A stretch of 64,000 nt of DNA. Origin: Candidatus Mycalebacterium zealandia (lineage in GTDB: Bacteria > Desulfobacterota_D > UBA1144 > Nemesobacterales > Mycalebacteriaceae). The stretch covers positions 634,458 through 698,457 of the forward strand of contig CP046180.1 in the NCBI GenBank assembly GCA_014075295.1, written 5' to 3'. Of the stretch, positions 33,552 through 41,522 are shown in pieces (position 1 is the first letter of the stretch; every line of letters begins with the position of its first letter). Both the position numbers and the translations under genes were made by a program. The notes below the pieces were generated by a model. It ran no database searches. It worked only from the letters and a program-made list of their open reading frames with translations, and was not told where the DNA came from.

Positions 33552-34886
33552 TTATGACTTTCTGGGTCTTCCACGTCCGCGTTTCTTCGGTCTTCCCGGT
33601 CCGCGTTTTTTCGCTCCCGGCTTGGGTCCCGGTTTGGCTTTTACGCCTGAACCTTTGGGTCTTCCGCGCCTTCCGGTTGAGGCGGCGGATGTTCCGCCTA
33701 TCTTCTCAACTATCATCGCGATTCCCATTCCGCCACCGATGCACAGAGCGGCAAGCCCGCGCTTGACGGAAGGTCTTCTTCTCATCTCGTGAAGCAGTTT
33801 TACAAGAATGACCGTTCCGGACGCGCCGATGGGATGACCCAGCGCAATCGCGCCGCCATTCACGTTTATTTTCTCTTCGGGGATTGGCAGGTCGCTCAAA
33901 ACCGCGAGCGACTGAGCCGCGAACGCCTCGTTCAATTCAAAAAGGTCAATGTCGTTGAGCGACAAGTTTGCTTTGTGAAGCGCCTTGGTGATTGCCGGCA
34001 CGGGACCGATTCCCATTATTGAGGGGTCAACCGCTCCGACCGCGTATGACACGATTGAAGCAAACGGCTGTAATCCCAACTCTTTTGCTTTGCTTTCGGA
34101 AGAAACAAGCACCGCCGCCGCGCCGTCGTTAATTCCCGAAGCGTTGCCGGCCGTAACCGTTCCGCCCATTTTGAAAACGGGACGCATTCCCGCGAGTGAC
34201 TGCGGAGTAACATCGCCGCGCGGATGCTCATCAACGTTGAAATCAAGAGGGTCTTTCCTGCGCTGCGGAACCGAAACCGTAACAATTTCATCGTTGAATT
34301 TTCCGGCTTCCTGCGCCGCTTTTGTTTTCATCTGGCTTTTGTAGGCGAATTCGTCCTGCACCTCTTTTGACAGATTGTAGGCTTCGGCGAGATTTTCCGC
34401 CGTAACACCCATGTGATAGTCATTGAAAATGTCCCACAGTCCATCGTGAACCATTCCGTCCACAATTTCGTCCTTGGGCATCGCCATTCTGTATCCGTAT
34501 CTGGCTTTTGTCAGATAGAAGGGCGTTTGGCTCATGTTTTCTATTCCGCCCGCGAGCACGGCGTTTGAATCGCCCGCTTTAATTGCCTGAGCCGCAAACG
34601 CGATGCTTTGAAGTCCTGACCCGCAAACTCTGTTGAGCGTTATGCCGGGCGTTTCCGTTCCGAGCCCCGACTTGACGGCGACCTGTCTTGAAGGGTTCTG
34701 CCCCAGACCCGCGCCAAGCACGTTTCCCAGTATGCAGTCGTCAACCTCTTTGGGGTCAATTCCGGTTCTGCTCAAAATTTCATTGACAACCCTGACGCCG
34801 AGATCAACGGCGGGGATGTCCTGCAAGATTCCCCCGAAGCCTCCGATAGCGGTTCTGACGGGGTTGGAAATTACAACTTTTTCCAT
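33552..34886 (-). CDS. Acetyl-CoA acetyltransferase with C-terminal AT-hook tail
   Basis: 444 residues. The thiolase (about residues 1-396) is complete: nucleophile Cys88 in NRVCGSGLQSIAFA, FELNEAFAAQ, the GHP motif in GGAIALGHPIGASG and the second Cys in ALCIGGGMGIAMI. It condenses two acetyl-CoA or cleaves acetoacetyl-CoA. The last 48 residues (397-444) are a Gly/Lys/Arg/Pro tail with three GRP cores at about 408-410, 431-433 and 439-441 (RRGRPKG, GPGRPKK, RGRPRKS), which are AT-hook-like minor-groove-binding motifs. Plain thiolases end near residue 395. Start is ATG with AGGAGG just upstream, and a palindrome follows a promoter. Confidence 0.9.
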   Translation of the reverse strand: MEKVVISNPVRTAIGGFGGILQDIPAVDLGVRVVNEILSRTGIDPKEVDDCILGNVLGAGLGQNPSRQVAVKSGLGTETPGITLNRVCGSGLQSIAFAAQAIKAGDSNAVLAGGIENMSQTPFYLTKARYGYRMAMPKDEIVDGMVHDGLWDIFNDYHMGVTAENLAEAYNLSKEVQDEFAYKSQMKTKAAQEAGKFNDEIVTVSVPQRRKDPLDFNVDEHPRGDVTPQSLAGMRPVFKMGGTVTAGNASGINDGAAAVLVSSESKAKELGLQPFASIVSYAVGAVDPSIMGIGPVPAITKALHKANLSLNDIDLFELNEAFAAQSLAVLSDLPIPEEKINVNGGAIALGHPIGASGTVILVKLLHEMRRRPSVKRGLAALCIGGGMGIAMIVEKIGGTSAASTGRRGRPKGSGVKAKPGPKPGAKKRGPGRPKKRGRGRPRKS

Positions 34887-34902
34887 TGAATAATCCTCCT
34901 GT

Positions 34903-34933
34903 GAAGTGCAATTTATTTATTAAATTGCGCTTC
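34903..34933. promoter_or_regulatory. Palindromic operator or leader hairpin before the AT-hook thiolase
   Basis: gaagtgcaattta (34903-34915) and taaattgcgcttc (34921-34933) form a 13-bp inverted repeat with one mismatch around tttat. It lies at the predicted transcription start and covers the leader up to the ribosome-binding site, so it could bind a TetR-like repressor or fold as RNA. Confidence 0.6.
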
Positions 34934-34935
34934 CA

Positions 34936-34964
34936 AATCTACATAAATTAATTAAATAACGCAA
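34936..34964 (-). promoter_or_regulatory. Promoter of the AT-hook thiolase
   Basis: Minus-strand TTGCGT (34964-34959) and TAGATT (34941-34936) are 17 bases apart. The predicted start falls inside the palindrome. Confidence 0.45.
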
Positions 34965-35018
34965 AACCCGATTAAAAAGAGACGAGTTTGCTGTTAGTTT
35001 AGGGACGAATTTTCCGTT

Positions 35019-36134
35019 ATGAATTCAAAAGCGAAAAGTGCAAAGCCCGGACGCGGGCGGCGTAAAACTGTTGCCGTTTTTTTCGGCGGACGCTCCGCCG
35101 AGCATGAAATATCAATTGTTTCCGCGCGTTCGGTTCTCAAAAATATTGATCGTTCGCGCTTTTCGCCGCTTCCGGTTTTTATTGACAGGAAGGGGTTATG
35201 GAGAAAAACAAGCCCTGAGAATCCGCAAGAGCACGGAGGGGTTTCTTTCGTTCCCGCTCCGGGCGGCGCGCTTTACGGGATAAAAGACCGGAAGATTTCC
35301 GTCCGTCATAAAGTGGATGCGGCTTTTCCCGTTCTTCACGGAACGGACGGCGAGGATGGCGCGGCGCAGGGTCTTTTTGAGATTTGGGGCATTCCATATG
35401 TCGGTGCGCGGGTTCTGGGCGCCGCTCTGTCGGCGGACAAACTCACGGCAAAACGGCTTTTGAAGAGCGCGGGACTTCCGGTTACGCGGTTTTGCGGGCT
35501 TGATAAAAAAGACTGGAAGAAAAACCGCAAAAACGCGGTTTCCTCCGCTCTGCGCGAGGTTGGAGTTCCGTGTTTTGTGAAACCCGTCAATCTTGGTTCA
35601 AGCATAGGGATAGAGAGAATTGACAGCCCGAAAGCCGCCGGGGACGCGGTCGCGCGGAGTTTCGAATTTTGCGACACGGTTATTTTCGAAAACGCGGTTG
35701 AGAACGCCCGTGAAATTGAAGTGAGTGTTATGGGGACGGACAGCCCGCGGGCATCTGTTGCGGGTGAGGTTGTTCCCGTCGGGGATTTTTACGATTACAA
35801 GGCGAAATACGGCGACGCGGGAAGCAAGTTGATTATCCCCGCCTCTTTGCCCGTGCGTCTTGAAAAAAAGATCCGCTCCGCCGCTTTAAAAACGTTTTCG
35901 GTTCTGCGTTGCTCGGCGATGGCGAGGATTGACTTTCTTCTGAACCCCGACACCGGCGAGTTTTTTGTGAGTGAACTGAACGCCATTCCGGGCTTTACAC
36001 AGATAAGCATGTATCCGAAACTGTGGGAGGCGAGCGGAGTTCCTTATCGCGATTTGATAAGCCGCCTGATCGACCTTGCGTTCGAGTCGGCGGAGCGCAA
36101 AAAATCGCTCAAAACAGATTGTTCGGAAAAGTAA
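35019..36134 (+). CDS. ddl: D-alanine--D-alanine ligase
   Basis: 371 residues of the ATP-grasp Ddl family; joins two D-alanines for peptidoglycan. Landmarks: TVAVFFGGRSAEHEISIVSA, AAFPVLHGTDGEDGAAQG, GIPYVGARVLGAALSADKL, PCFVKPVNLGSSIGIERI, DFYDYKAKYGDAGSK (the omega loop with Tyr expected for D-Ala-D-Ala rather than D-Ala-D-Lac), and FLLNPDTGEFFVSELNAIPGFT. The N-terminus has a short basic extension (MNSKAKSAKPGRGRRK). It is not in an mur cluster here; its neighbours are unrelated. Confidence 0.93.
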   Translation: MNSKAKSAKPGRGRRKTVAVFFGGRSAEHEISIVSARSVLKNIDRSRFSPLPVFIDRKGLWRKTSPENPQEHGGVSFVPAPGGALYGIKDRKISVRHKVDAAFPVLHGTDGEDGAAQGLFEIWGIPYVGARVLGAALSADKLTAKRLLKSAGLPVTRFCGLDKKDWKKNRKNAVSSALREVGVPCFVKPVNLGSSIGIERIDSPKAAGDAVARSFEFCDTVIFENAVENAREIEVSVMGTDSPRASVAGEVVPVGDFYDYKAKYGDAGSKLIIPASLPVRLEKKIRSAALKTFSVLRCSAMARIDFLLNPDTGEFFVSELNAIPGFTQISMYPKLWEASGVPYRDLISRLIDLAFESAERKKSLKTDCSEK

Positions 36135-36137
36135 AAA

Positions 36138-37121
36138 CTATTTTCCCATAATAGTTTCCGCCCCTCTTTTTTGCTCCCTGAAAATTACAAGGAAAACAAC
36201 GCCCGCGAGAACACAGGCTCCGCCAATCAGTTTTGCCGTAGGCGGCACGCTGTCAAAAAACACGAGGGACAAAAGCACAACAAACAGCGATTCAAGAGGC
36301 ATAACCGCCGTGCTTCGCGAAAGGTCGAGAAGTTTGAGTGAATAGAACTGACAGCCCTTTGCGATATACGCGCCGAATGTTCCGCCCGCCGCCATTAGTA
36401 GAATCTCGCGTGTTCCGGGGATTTCAATTGTTCCGGACGCGATGAGATATGTGAGCAGAATAAGCGAAACGCCGAAGGTTCTGAGCGTTGCCACGGTGAA
36501 CATGTTCAGGCGCGTGCCGGCGGCGAATTTTCTGACCCAGAAGGTAACCATTGAATAGCACAAAGCCGCGAGCAGAACAATCGCCACTCCGAACAGGAGG
36601 TAACTGTCTTTATGATAGGCGACCACGGTTCCGCCCGCTACCGTTAGCGCTATTCCGATCGCTTCGCCCCGGTTTATTTTCTCGCGCAAAAAAAAGATTC
36701 CCAGAACAAGGGAGAAAAGCGTTTGTGATTTCATAAGGAAAGACGTCAGCGCGGGACCGATTATCCAAAGCGATTTGACCCACAGCACGGCTCCGACTGA
36801 AGTGAAAGCCGAAATCAACAACAGAATTTTCGCGTATTTGCGAAAATTCATTATTTCTTTTCTCTGTGACGGAATCAGCGCGGACACGAAAAACGCCGTT
36901 ACAAATGCTCCGGCGAACCAGAAAAAAGTTGTTGATACGGGGTCAAGGTTCAGTCCTCCCGTGTTCAGATATTTTCCCGTTGCGTATGAAAGCGCGGTGA
37001 AGAAAGCCGTGCCAACCATAAGCAAATACCCTTTAAGCGGAAACCTGCTTTCGTATTCAGCCGGATTTCTTGTTAGATTTGTCAAGTTTTCAGGGTTCAA
37101 TACTGCGCGCCGCGAGCGCAA
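36138..37121 (-). CDS. EamA/DMT-family transporter
   Basis: About ten membrane helices in two EamA repeats are visible, for example GYLLMVGTAFFTALSYATG, TSFLMKSQTLFSLVLGIFFLREKI and STAVMPLESLFVVLLSLVFF. Such proteins export or import amino acids, nucleosides or other small metabolites; the substrate is unknown. The start is uncertain: from TTG at 37121 the protein is 327 residues but overlaps exbD by 32 bases; an ATG at 37019 (LLMVGTAFF) would give a slightly short first helix. It follows exbB-exbD and is likely the last gene of that unit. Confidence 0.85.
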   Translation of the reverse strand: MRSRRAVLNPENLTNLTRNPAEYESRFPLKGYLLMVGTAFFTALSYATGKYLNTGGLNLDPVSTTFFWFAGAFVTAFFVSALIPSQRKEIMNFRKYAKILLLISAFTSVGAVLWVKSLWIIGPALTSFLMKSQTLFSLVLGIFFLREKINRGEAIGIALTVAGGTVVAYHKDSYLLFGVAIVLLAALCYSMVTFWVRKFAAGTRLNMFTVATLRTFGVSLILLTYLIASGTIEIPGTREILLMAAGGTFGAYIAKGCQFYSLKLLDLSRSTAVMPLESLFVVLLSLVFFDSVPPTAKLIGGACVLAGVVFLVIFREQKRGAETIMGK

Positions 37122-37509
37122 GTTTTGTGTAACCGGACGCCTTTATTACCGACATTATGTCAACAATGGTTCCGTGCGCGACATTTTCTTCGGCTTTGAT
37201 AACGGCGATGGCGGATTTGTCGGGCGATTTTTCAAGCATTTCGCGCAAAGATTTGCGGGAGACCTGTTTGTTGTCCAGATAAATCCTTCCGTCCGCATAA
37301 ACCGAGACGGAAATTTTTTCCGTTTTGATTTCCCCAACCGGCGAGCCCACTTCGGGAATCTTGATGTTTATTCCCTTGATTGCGGGTGTGAAATTGAGGG
37401 AAAGCGCGAAAAATATCAGCAGGTTGAAAACCACGTCCACAACGGGCGTAAGGTCAAGGGTGTTTGCAAGACGGCTTTTCCGCGAAAATATCGCACCGGC
37501 TTTCTTCAC
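37090..37509 (-). CDS. ExbD/TolR-family biopolymer transport protein
   Basis: 139 residues. The single N-terminal membrane helix (TLDLTPVVDVVFNLLIFFAL) contains the Asp that is essential for proton flow in ExbD/TolR (in DLTPVVDVVF). The periplasmic part has the typical dimer domain ending VIKAEENVAHGTIVDIMSVIKASG. With ExbB it drives TonB- or TolA-linked outer-membrane processes with proton-motive force. It overlaps the exbB stop by four bases. No TonB or TolA is nearby. Confidence 0.92.
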   Translation of the reverse strand: MKKAGAIFSRKSRLANTLDLTPVVDVVFNLLIFFALSLNFTPAIKGINIKIPEVGSPVGEIKTEKISVSVYADGRIYLDNKQVSRKSLREMLEKSPDKSAIAVIKAEENVAHGTIVDIMSVIKASGYTKLALAARSIEP

Positions 37510-38129
37510 TGTGCCGGGTCTCCGGGCGATTTTTCAAGCGGTCTCAATATGTCTTTGAGCGACTGTTCAAGATGAAGGATTACCGATTCGTATTTTCCCA
37601 GCAGATATTTGTGGGCGATGAAAACCGGTATTGCCACGCCGAGCCCGAGCGCGGTCGTGTAAAGCGCTTCGGATATGCCGCCCGCGAGCGCCGCGGGATT
37701 AACGTCCGTGTTGAGTGAAATAACTCCGAATATTTTTATCATTCCCGAAATTGTCCCAAGCAGACCCAGCAAAGTGCTGACACTGCTGATTGCTCCGAGC
37801 ATTTCAATGTGCGAATAGAGGTCGAGCGATTCGTTTTCCATAGACCGCTTCGCGAACTCTTCGGGGTCGTTGTTATCCGCCGCCGCTTCAATCGCTACAA
37901 GCGTTACCCGCGCCGCAGGCGAGTTTTTTGATTCGCAAAGCGCGCGAGCGCCGTTGAACTCTTTTTTTTCAAGCAGGTGCAGAATTTGCCCCGTTTCGCG
38001 CGGAACAACTTTTGATTCCCGCAAAAAATAAAACTTTTCAATAAAAAGCGTTGTTCCAACTATTGAACACAGCGCTATGGGGTAGAAAAAAAACCCCGTT
38101 TTGCTCATTATTTCAAAAATCGTTTCCAT
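37506..38129 (-). CDS. ExbB/TolQ-family proton channel protein
   Basis: 207 residues. Membrane helices at about residues 11-28, 106-125 and 150-172, with the motif VSTLLGLLGTISGMIKIFG and ALYTTALGLGVAIPVFIAHKYL typical of MotA/TolQ/ExbB. It pairs with ExbD just downstream. The gene begins two bases after lysA ends, so a shared transcript lysA-exbB-exbD-eamA is likely even though the functions differ. Confidence 0.92.
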   Translation of the reverse strand: METIFEIMSKTGFFFYPIALCSIVGTTLFIEKFYFLRESKVVPRETGQILHLLEKKEFNGARALCESKNSPAARVTLVAIEAAADNNDPEEFAKRSMENESLDLYSHIEMLGAISSVSTLLGLLGTISGMIKIFGVISLNTDVNPAALAGGISEALYTTALGLGVAIPVFIAHKYLLGKYESVILHLEQSLKDILRPLEKSPGDPAQ

Positions 38130-38131
38130 TT

Positions 38132-39427
38132 TTATTCTCTTCCGTCCGTGCCGAAATCGGCAACTGTTTCACCTTTGAGCATGTTTTCAAAACTCTCTCT
38201 CTCTCTTATTACGCGAAATTCGCCGCCTTTTACGAGAACTTCCGCCGCGCGCGCGCGTGTGTTGTAATTTGATGACATCGTAAAGCAGTAGGCGCCCGCG
38301 CTCATGACCGCAAGCAGCTCGCCCGCGTCCACAAGCGGAAAATCCCTGTCGGTGGCGAAAAAATCGCCCGATTCGCACACGGGTCCCACGATGTCCGTTT
38401 TTTCCGTTTTATTTCCGGCGGTCATTTTTGCGGGAACAATTTCATGGTGAGAGCCGTAAAATGCCGGGCGCACAAGGTCGTTCATTGCCGCGTCAACCAC
38501 AATGAATTTTTTCTCGCTTCCGCGCTTCACATACATCGCGCGAGTCAGAAGCAGTCCCGCGTTCGCCGCAAGCGACCTTCCGGGCTCAATGACGAGTTCC
38601 AGTTTTGAGCCGGCCATCAGTTTCTCAACCGCGCCCGCGAATTTCTCAAATGGGGGAGGGGAGTCGCCCGCGTCGTAGCGGACTCCCAGCCCTCCGCCCA
38701 TGTCAACCCGGCCGATTTTTATTTTCTTTTTCTCAAGTTTGCCGACCAGAGCGAGCAGTTTTTCAAGAGAGTCCGTGAATGAGGAAATTTCAAAAATCTG
38801 AGACCCGATGTGAGCGTCAATTCCCCTTATTTCAATTCCCTTCATTGACGCCGCGCGCTCGTAAGTTTTTTCCGCTTCGTCCGCATTCATTCCGAATTTG
38901 CTTTTTTTGAACCCCGTTGAGATATACGGATGTGTTTTAGGGTCTATGTTGGGATTAACGCGCAGTGAAATGGGCGCTTTTGCACCGAGCCCGGTCGCGA
39001 TTTCGTTGATGACTTCAAGTTCCTGCGGAGACTCAACGTTGAAAAAAAGTATTCCTTTTTCAATCGCGAGTTTTATTTCGTCCGCGCTTTTCCCCACGCC
39101 TGAGAAAACGGTTTTTTTTATATCTCCGCCCGCTTTTTCGACCCTTTTGAGTTCCCCGCCCGAAACCACGTCAAAACCGGCTCCGAGTTTCGCGAAAAGA
39201 GAAAGAACAGACAGGTTTGAATTCGCTTTGACCGAATAGCAGATTAGCGGCGAAATCTTTGAAAACGCGTTTTCATAGGCGCGGTACGCGCTTTCAAAAG
39301 CGCCCGCGCTGTACACATAGCACGGCGTACCGACCGCATCCGCAATTTCGGTGAGGCGCACCTGTTCAAAAAACAACTCGCCGTCGCGGTATGAAGTTTT
39401 TGTTGTGGGCAAAAAGGGTTTGCTCAT
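38132..39427 (-). CDS. lysA: Diaminopimelate decarboxylase
   Basis: 431 residues. A PLP enzyme that makes lysine from meso-diaminopimelate. The PLP lysine is in CYSVKANSNLSVLS, the glycine-rich phosphate loop in RVDMGGGLGVRYDAG, the EPGRSL element in ELVIEPGRSLAANAG, and the second-subunit Cys in GPVCESGDFFA, followed by MSAGAYCFTMSSNYN. It is upstream of exbB on the same strand, with about 122 bases to the divergent hemE. Confidence 0.95.
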   Translation of the reverse strand: MSKPFLPTTKTSYRDGELFFEQVRLTEIADAVGTPCYVYSAGAFESAYRAYENAFSKISPLICYSVKANSNLSVLSLFAKLGAGFDVVSGGELKRVEKAGGDIKKTVFSGVGKSADEIKLAIEKGILFFNVESPQELEVINEIATGLGAKAPISLRVNPNIDPKTHPYISTGFKKSKFGMNADEAEKTYERAASMKGIEIRGIDAHIGSQIFEISSFTDSLEKLLALVGKLEKKKIKIGRVDMGGGLGVRYDAGDSPPPFEKFAGAVEKLMAGSKLELVIEPGRSLAANAGLLLTRAMYVKRGSEKKFIVVDAAMNDLVRPAFYGSHHEIVPAKMTAGNKTEKTDIVGPVCESGDFFATDRDFPLVDAGELLAVMSAGAYCFTMSSNYNTRARAAEVLVKGGEFRVIRERESFENMLKGETVADFGTDGRE

Positions 39428-39533
39428 GGGGATTTTCCGGCGTGTGAGAAGTTCGTATTCTATATTAAGAACGGTGAAGGGGAAAGCCCCGCGCTTTTTC
39501 CGCCACCCGCTTCACAATCGGCTTTCCGTAATT

Positions 39534-39539
39534 CATAAT
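39534..39539 (+). promoter_or_regulatory. -10-like box before hemE
   Basis: CATAAT ends 10 bases before the hemE ATG, with no ribosome-binding site in the gap. It fits the same near-leaderless pattern as rmuC, rnc and obg. Confidence 0.35.
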
Positions 39540-39549
39540 AAGCCCTTGT

Positions 39550-40602
39550 ATGCCTAAATCTTCCGCGCAAAATTCGCTTTTTATGAAAACCTGCCGCCTT
39601 GAAAAAACCGGGCGGACACCCATCTGGATTATGAGACAGGCGGGCAGATACCTGAAGGAATACAGAAAAATCAGGGCGAAGGTTCCGTTTCTTGAACTCT
39701 GCAAAAACCCCGAACTCGCGGCTGAAGTTACGCTTCTGCCGATTGAAAAATTCGATTTTGACGCGGCGATAATTTTCGCCGACATACTGCTGATTCTGGA
39801 GCCGCTGGGAATCAGGGTTGAATTTACAAAGGGCGACGGTCCGAAAATCAAAAACACAGTCCGCTCCGCCCCTTCGGTTGACGCGATGAGGGAGTTTGAC
39901 CCTGAAAAAATGGACTATGTGAGCAAGGCGGTTGCGATGGCAAGGAGGTCTCTTAGTCCCGAAGTCGCGCTTTTGGGATTTGCCGGAGCGCCTTTCACGG
40001 TGGCTTCATATTTAATTGAAGGTGGTGGGTCCTCAACATATTTGAACACAAAAAACCTTATGCGCTCGGACGAGGGTTTGTGGAACGCGCTCATGGAAAA
40101 ACTTTCCACCGCGACCGCTTCATATCTGAACGCCCAGATAAACGCCGGCGCGGACGCGGTTCAGATTTTTGACAGTTGGGCGGGCTGTCTCTCGCCCGAT
40201 GATTACCGCCGCTTTGTTATGCCGCACACAAAAGCCGTTTTTGACGCTTTGCCGAGGCGTGTTCCGGCAATCCATTTTGGAGTCGGCGCGGGCGCACTGC
40301 TTTCCGACATGAAATCCGCAATGAAATCCGGGGGCGTCAGCGTAGTGGGAATTGACTGGACGGTTGATCTCTCCGAGGCGTGGAAAACCCTCGGATACAA
40401 AACCGCCATTCAGGGCAATCTTGATCCTTCCATTCTGCTTGGCGACCGCAAGAGCATGGAAAACAGCGCGGTTTCAATCCTCAAAAAAGCCGCCGGGCGT
40501 CCCGGGCATATCTTCAATCTGGGGCACGGTGTTATGCCCTCCACCCGGCCTGATAATGTTGCCGCGCTTGTTGAGAAAGTCAGGGAGTTTTCAGCGCGAT
40601 GA
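39550..40602 (+). CDS. hemE: Uroporphyrinogen decarboxylase
   Basis: 350 residues. Removes four acetate carboxyls from uroporphyrinogen III. The N-terminal signature TPIWIMRQAGRYLKEYRKI contains the conserved Arg/Gln, and IEKFDFDAAIIFADILLIL contains the catalytic Asp region; later GFAGAPFTVASYLIEGG and NLGHGVMPSTRPDNVAALV are also family marks. It begins the heme operon hemE-hemH-hemY, arranged with four-base overlaps, the same order as hemEHY of Bacillus. Confidence 0.96.
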   Translation: MPKSSAQNSLFMKTCRLEKTGRTPIWIMRQAGRYLKEYRKIRAKVPFLELCKNPELAAEVTLLPIEKFDFDAAIIFADILLILEPLGIRVEFTKGDGPKIKNTVRSAPSVDAMREFDPEKMDYVSKAVAMARRSLSPEVALLGFAGAPFTVASYLIEGGGSSTYLNTKNLMRSDEGLWNALMEKLSTATASYLNAQINAGADAVQIFDSWAGCLSPDDYRRFVMPHTKAVFDALPRRVPAIHFGVGAGALLSDMKSAMKSGGVSVVGIDWTVDLSEAWKTLGYKTAIQGNLDPSILLGDRKSMENSAVSILKKAAGRPGHIFNLGHGVMPSTRPDNVAALVEKVREFSAR

Positions 40603-41522
40603 ACGGTTTTGATTCCATTGTTCTTATCGGCTACGGCGCACCGGACAAAGCCGAAGACGTGCCGGAATTTTTGCGGATGGTCTCAAAGGGGTTTTCCATT
40701 CCCGAAACGCGAATAAAAGAGGTTGAAAGCCATTACGCAGAAGTCGGCGGCGGTTCGCCTCTTAACGCGCTCACACAGCGGCAGGGAGAGGCTATGCGGA
40801 AATTTCTCAAAGAACAGGGAGTGGATTTGCCGGTTTATATGGCGATGAGAAACTGGCATCCGTTCACCGATGACACGATCGCGGAAATGTCACGGCGCGG
40901 ACACGGGAAATGCGCCGCGCTCATAATGGCTCTTCACCAGTGCGACACAAGTTGGGAGCGTTATCAGAGGGAGGTTGAAGAGGCGAAAGCGAATGCGGGA
41001 ACGGATATTGAGTTTCTCTATTGCCCGCCGCTTTTTGACAATCCGCTTTTTATAGAAAACTGCGCGGACAGGGTTTCAGAACAGATAGCCGGACTTCCGG
41101 GCGGGCGTTTGTCGGATTCGGCGAAACTGATTTTCACCGCCCACAGCATACCGCTTGAAATGCCCGGCTCGGACACTTACGAAAAGCAGTTCCGCAAAAC
41201 CTGCGAACTCACCGCGCGGAAACTCGGCGCGGACGATTTTCTGGTCGCGTGGCAGAGCAGAAGCGGCAGTCCCGCTCAAAAGTGGTTTGAGCCCGATATT
41301 TGCGATGTCATTGAGGGGTTTGACAAAGAGGTGAGCCACATTGTGGTTCAGCCCATCGGGTTTGTGTGCGACCATGTTGAGGTTCTTTACGACATTGGTG
41401 TTGAAGCCGCGCACGCGGCGCGAAAAGCCGGAATAGAAATGCTAGTCGCGAAAACCGTGAATGATGACGCGAAGTTTGCCCGCGCCATGGGCGAAGCGGT
41501 TCTGGCTCTTATCGGGAAGTGA
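40599..41522 (+). CDS. hemH: Ferrochelatase
   Basis: 307 residues. It inserts Fe2+ into porphyrin. The metal-binding/catalytic His is in KLIFTAHSIPLEM, the second acidic patch in CDHVEVLYDIGVEA, and substrate-site motifs IGYGAPDKAEDVPEFL, YAEVGGGSPLNALTQRQ and AWQSRSGSPAQKWFEPD are all present. The short form lacks a C-terminal Fe-S cluster extension. In HemEHY organisms the substrate could be coproporphyrin III if a HemQ follows; no HemQ is here, so protoporphyrin is assumed. Confidence 0.94.
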   Translation: MNGFDSIVLIGYGAPDKAEDVPEFLRMVSKGFSIPETRIKEVESHYAEVGGGSPLNALTQRQGEAMRKFLKEQGVDLPVYMAMRNWHPFTDDTIAEMSRRGHGKCAALIMALHQCDTSWERYQREVEEAKANAGTDIEFLYCPPLFDNPLFIENCADRVSEQIAGLPGGRLSDSAKLIFTAHSIPLEMPGSDTYEKQFRKTCELTARKLGADDFLVAWQSRSGSPAQKWFEPDICDVIEGFDKEVSHIVVQPIGFVCDHVEVLYDIGVEAAHAARKAGIEMLVAKTVNDDAKFARAMGEAVLALIGK

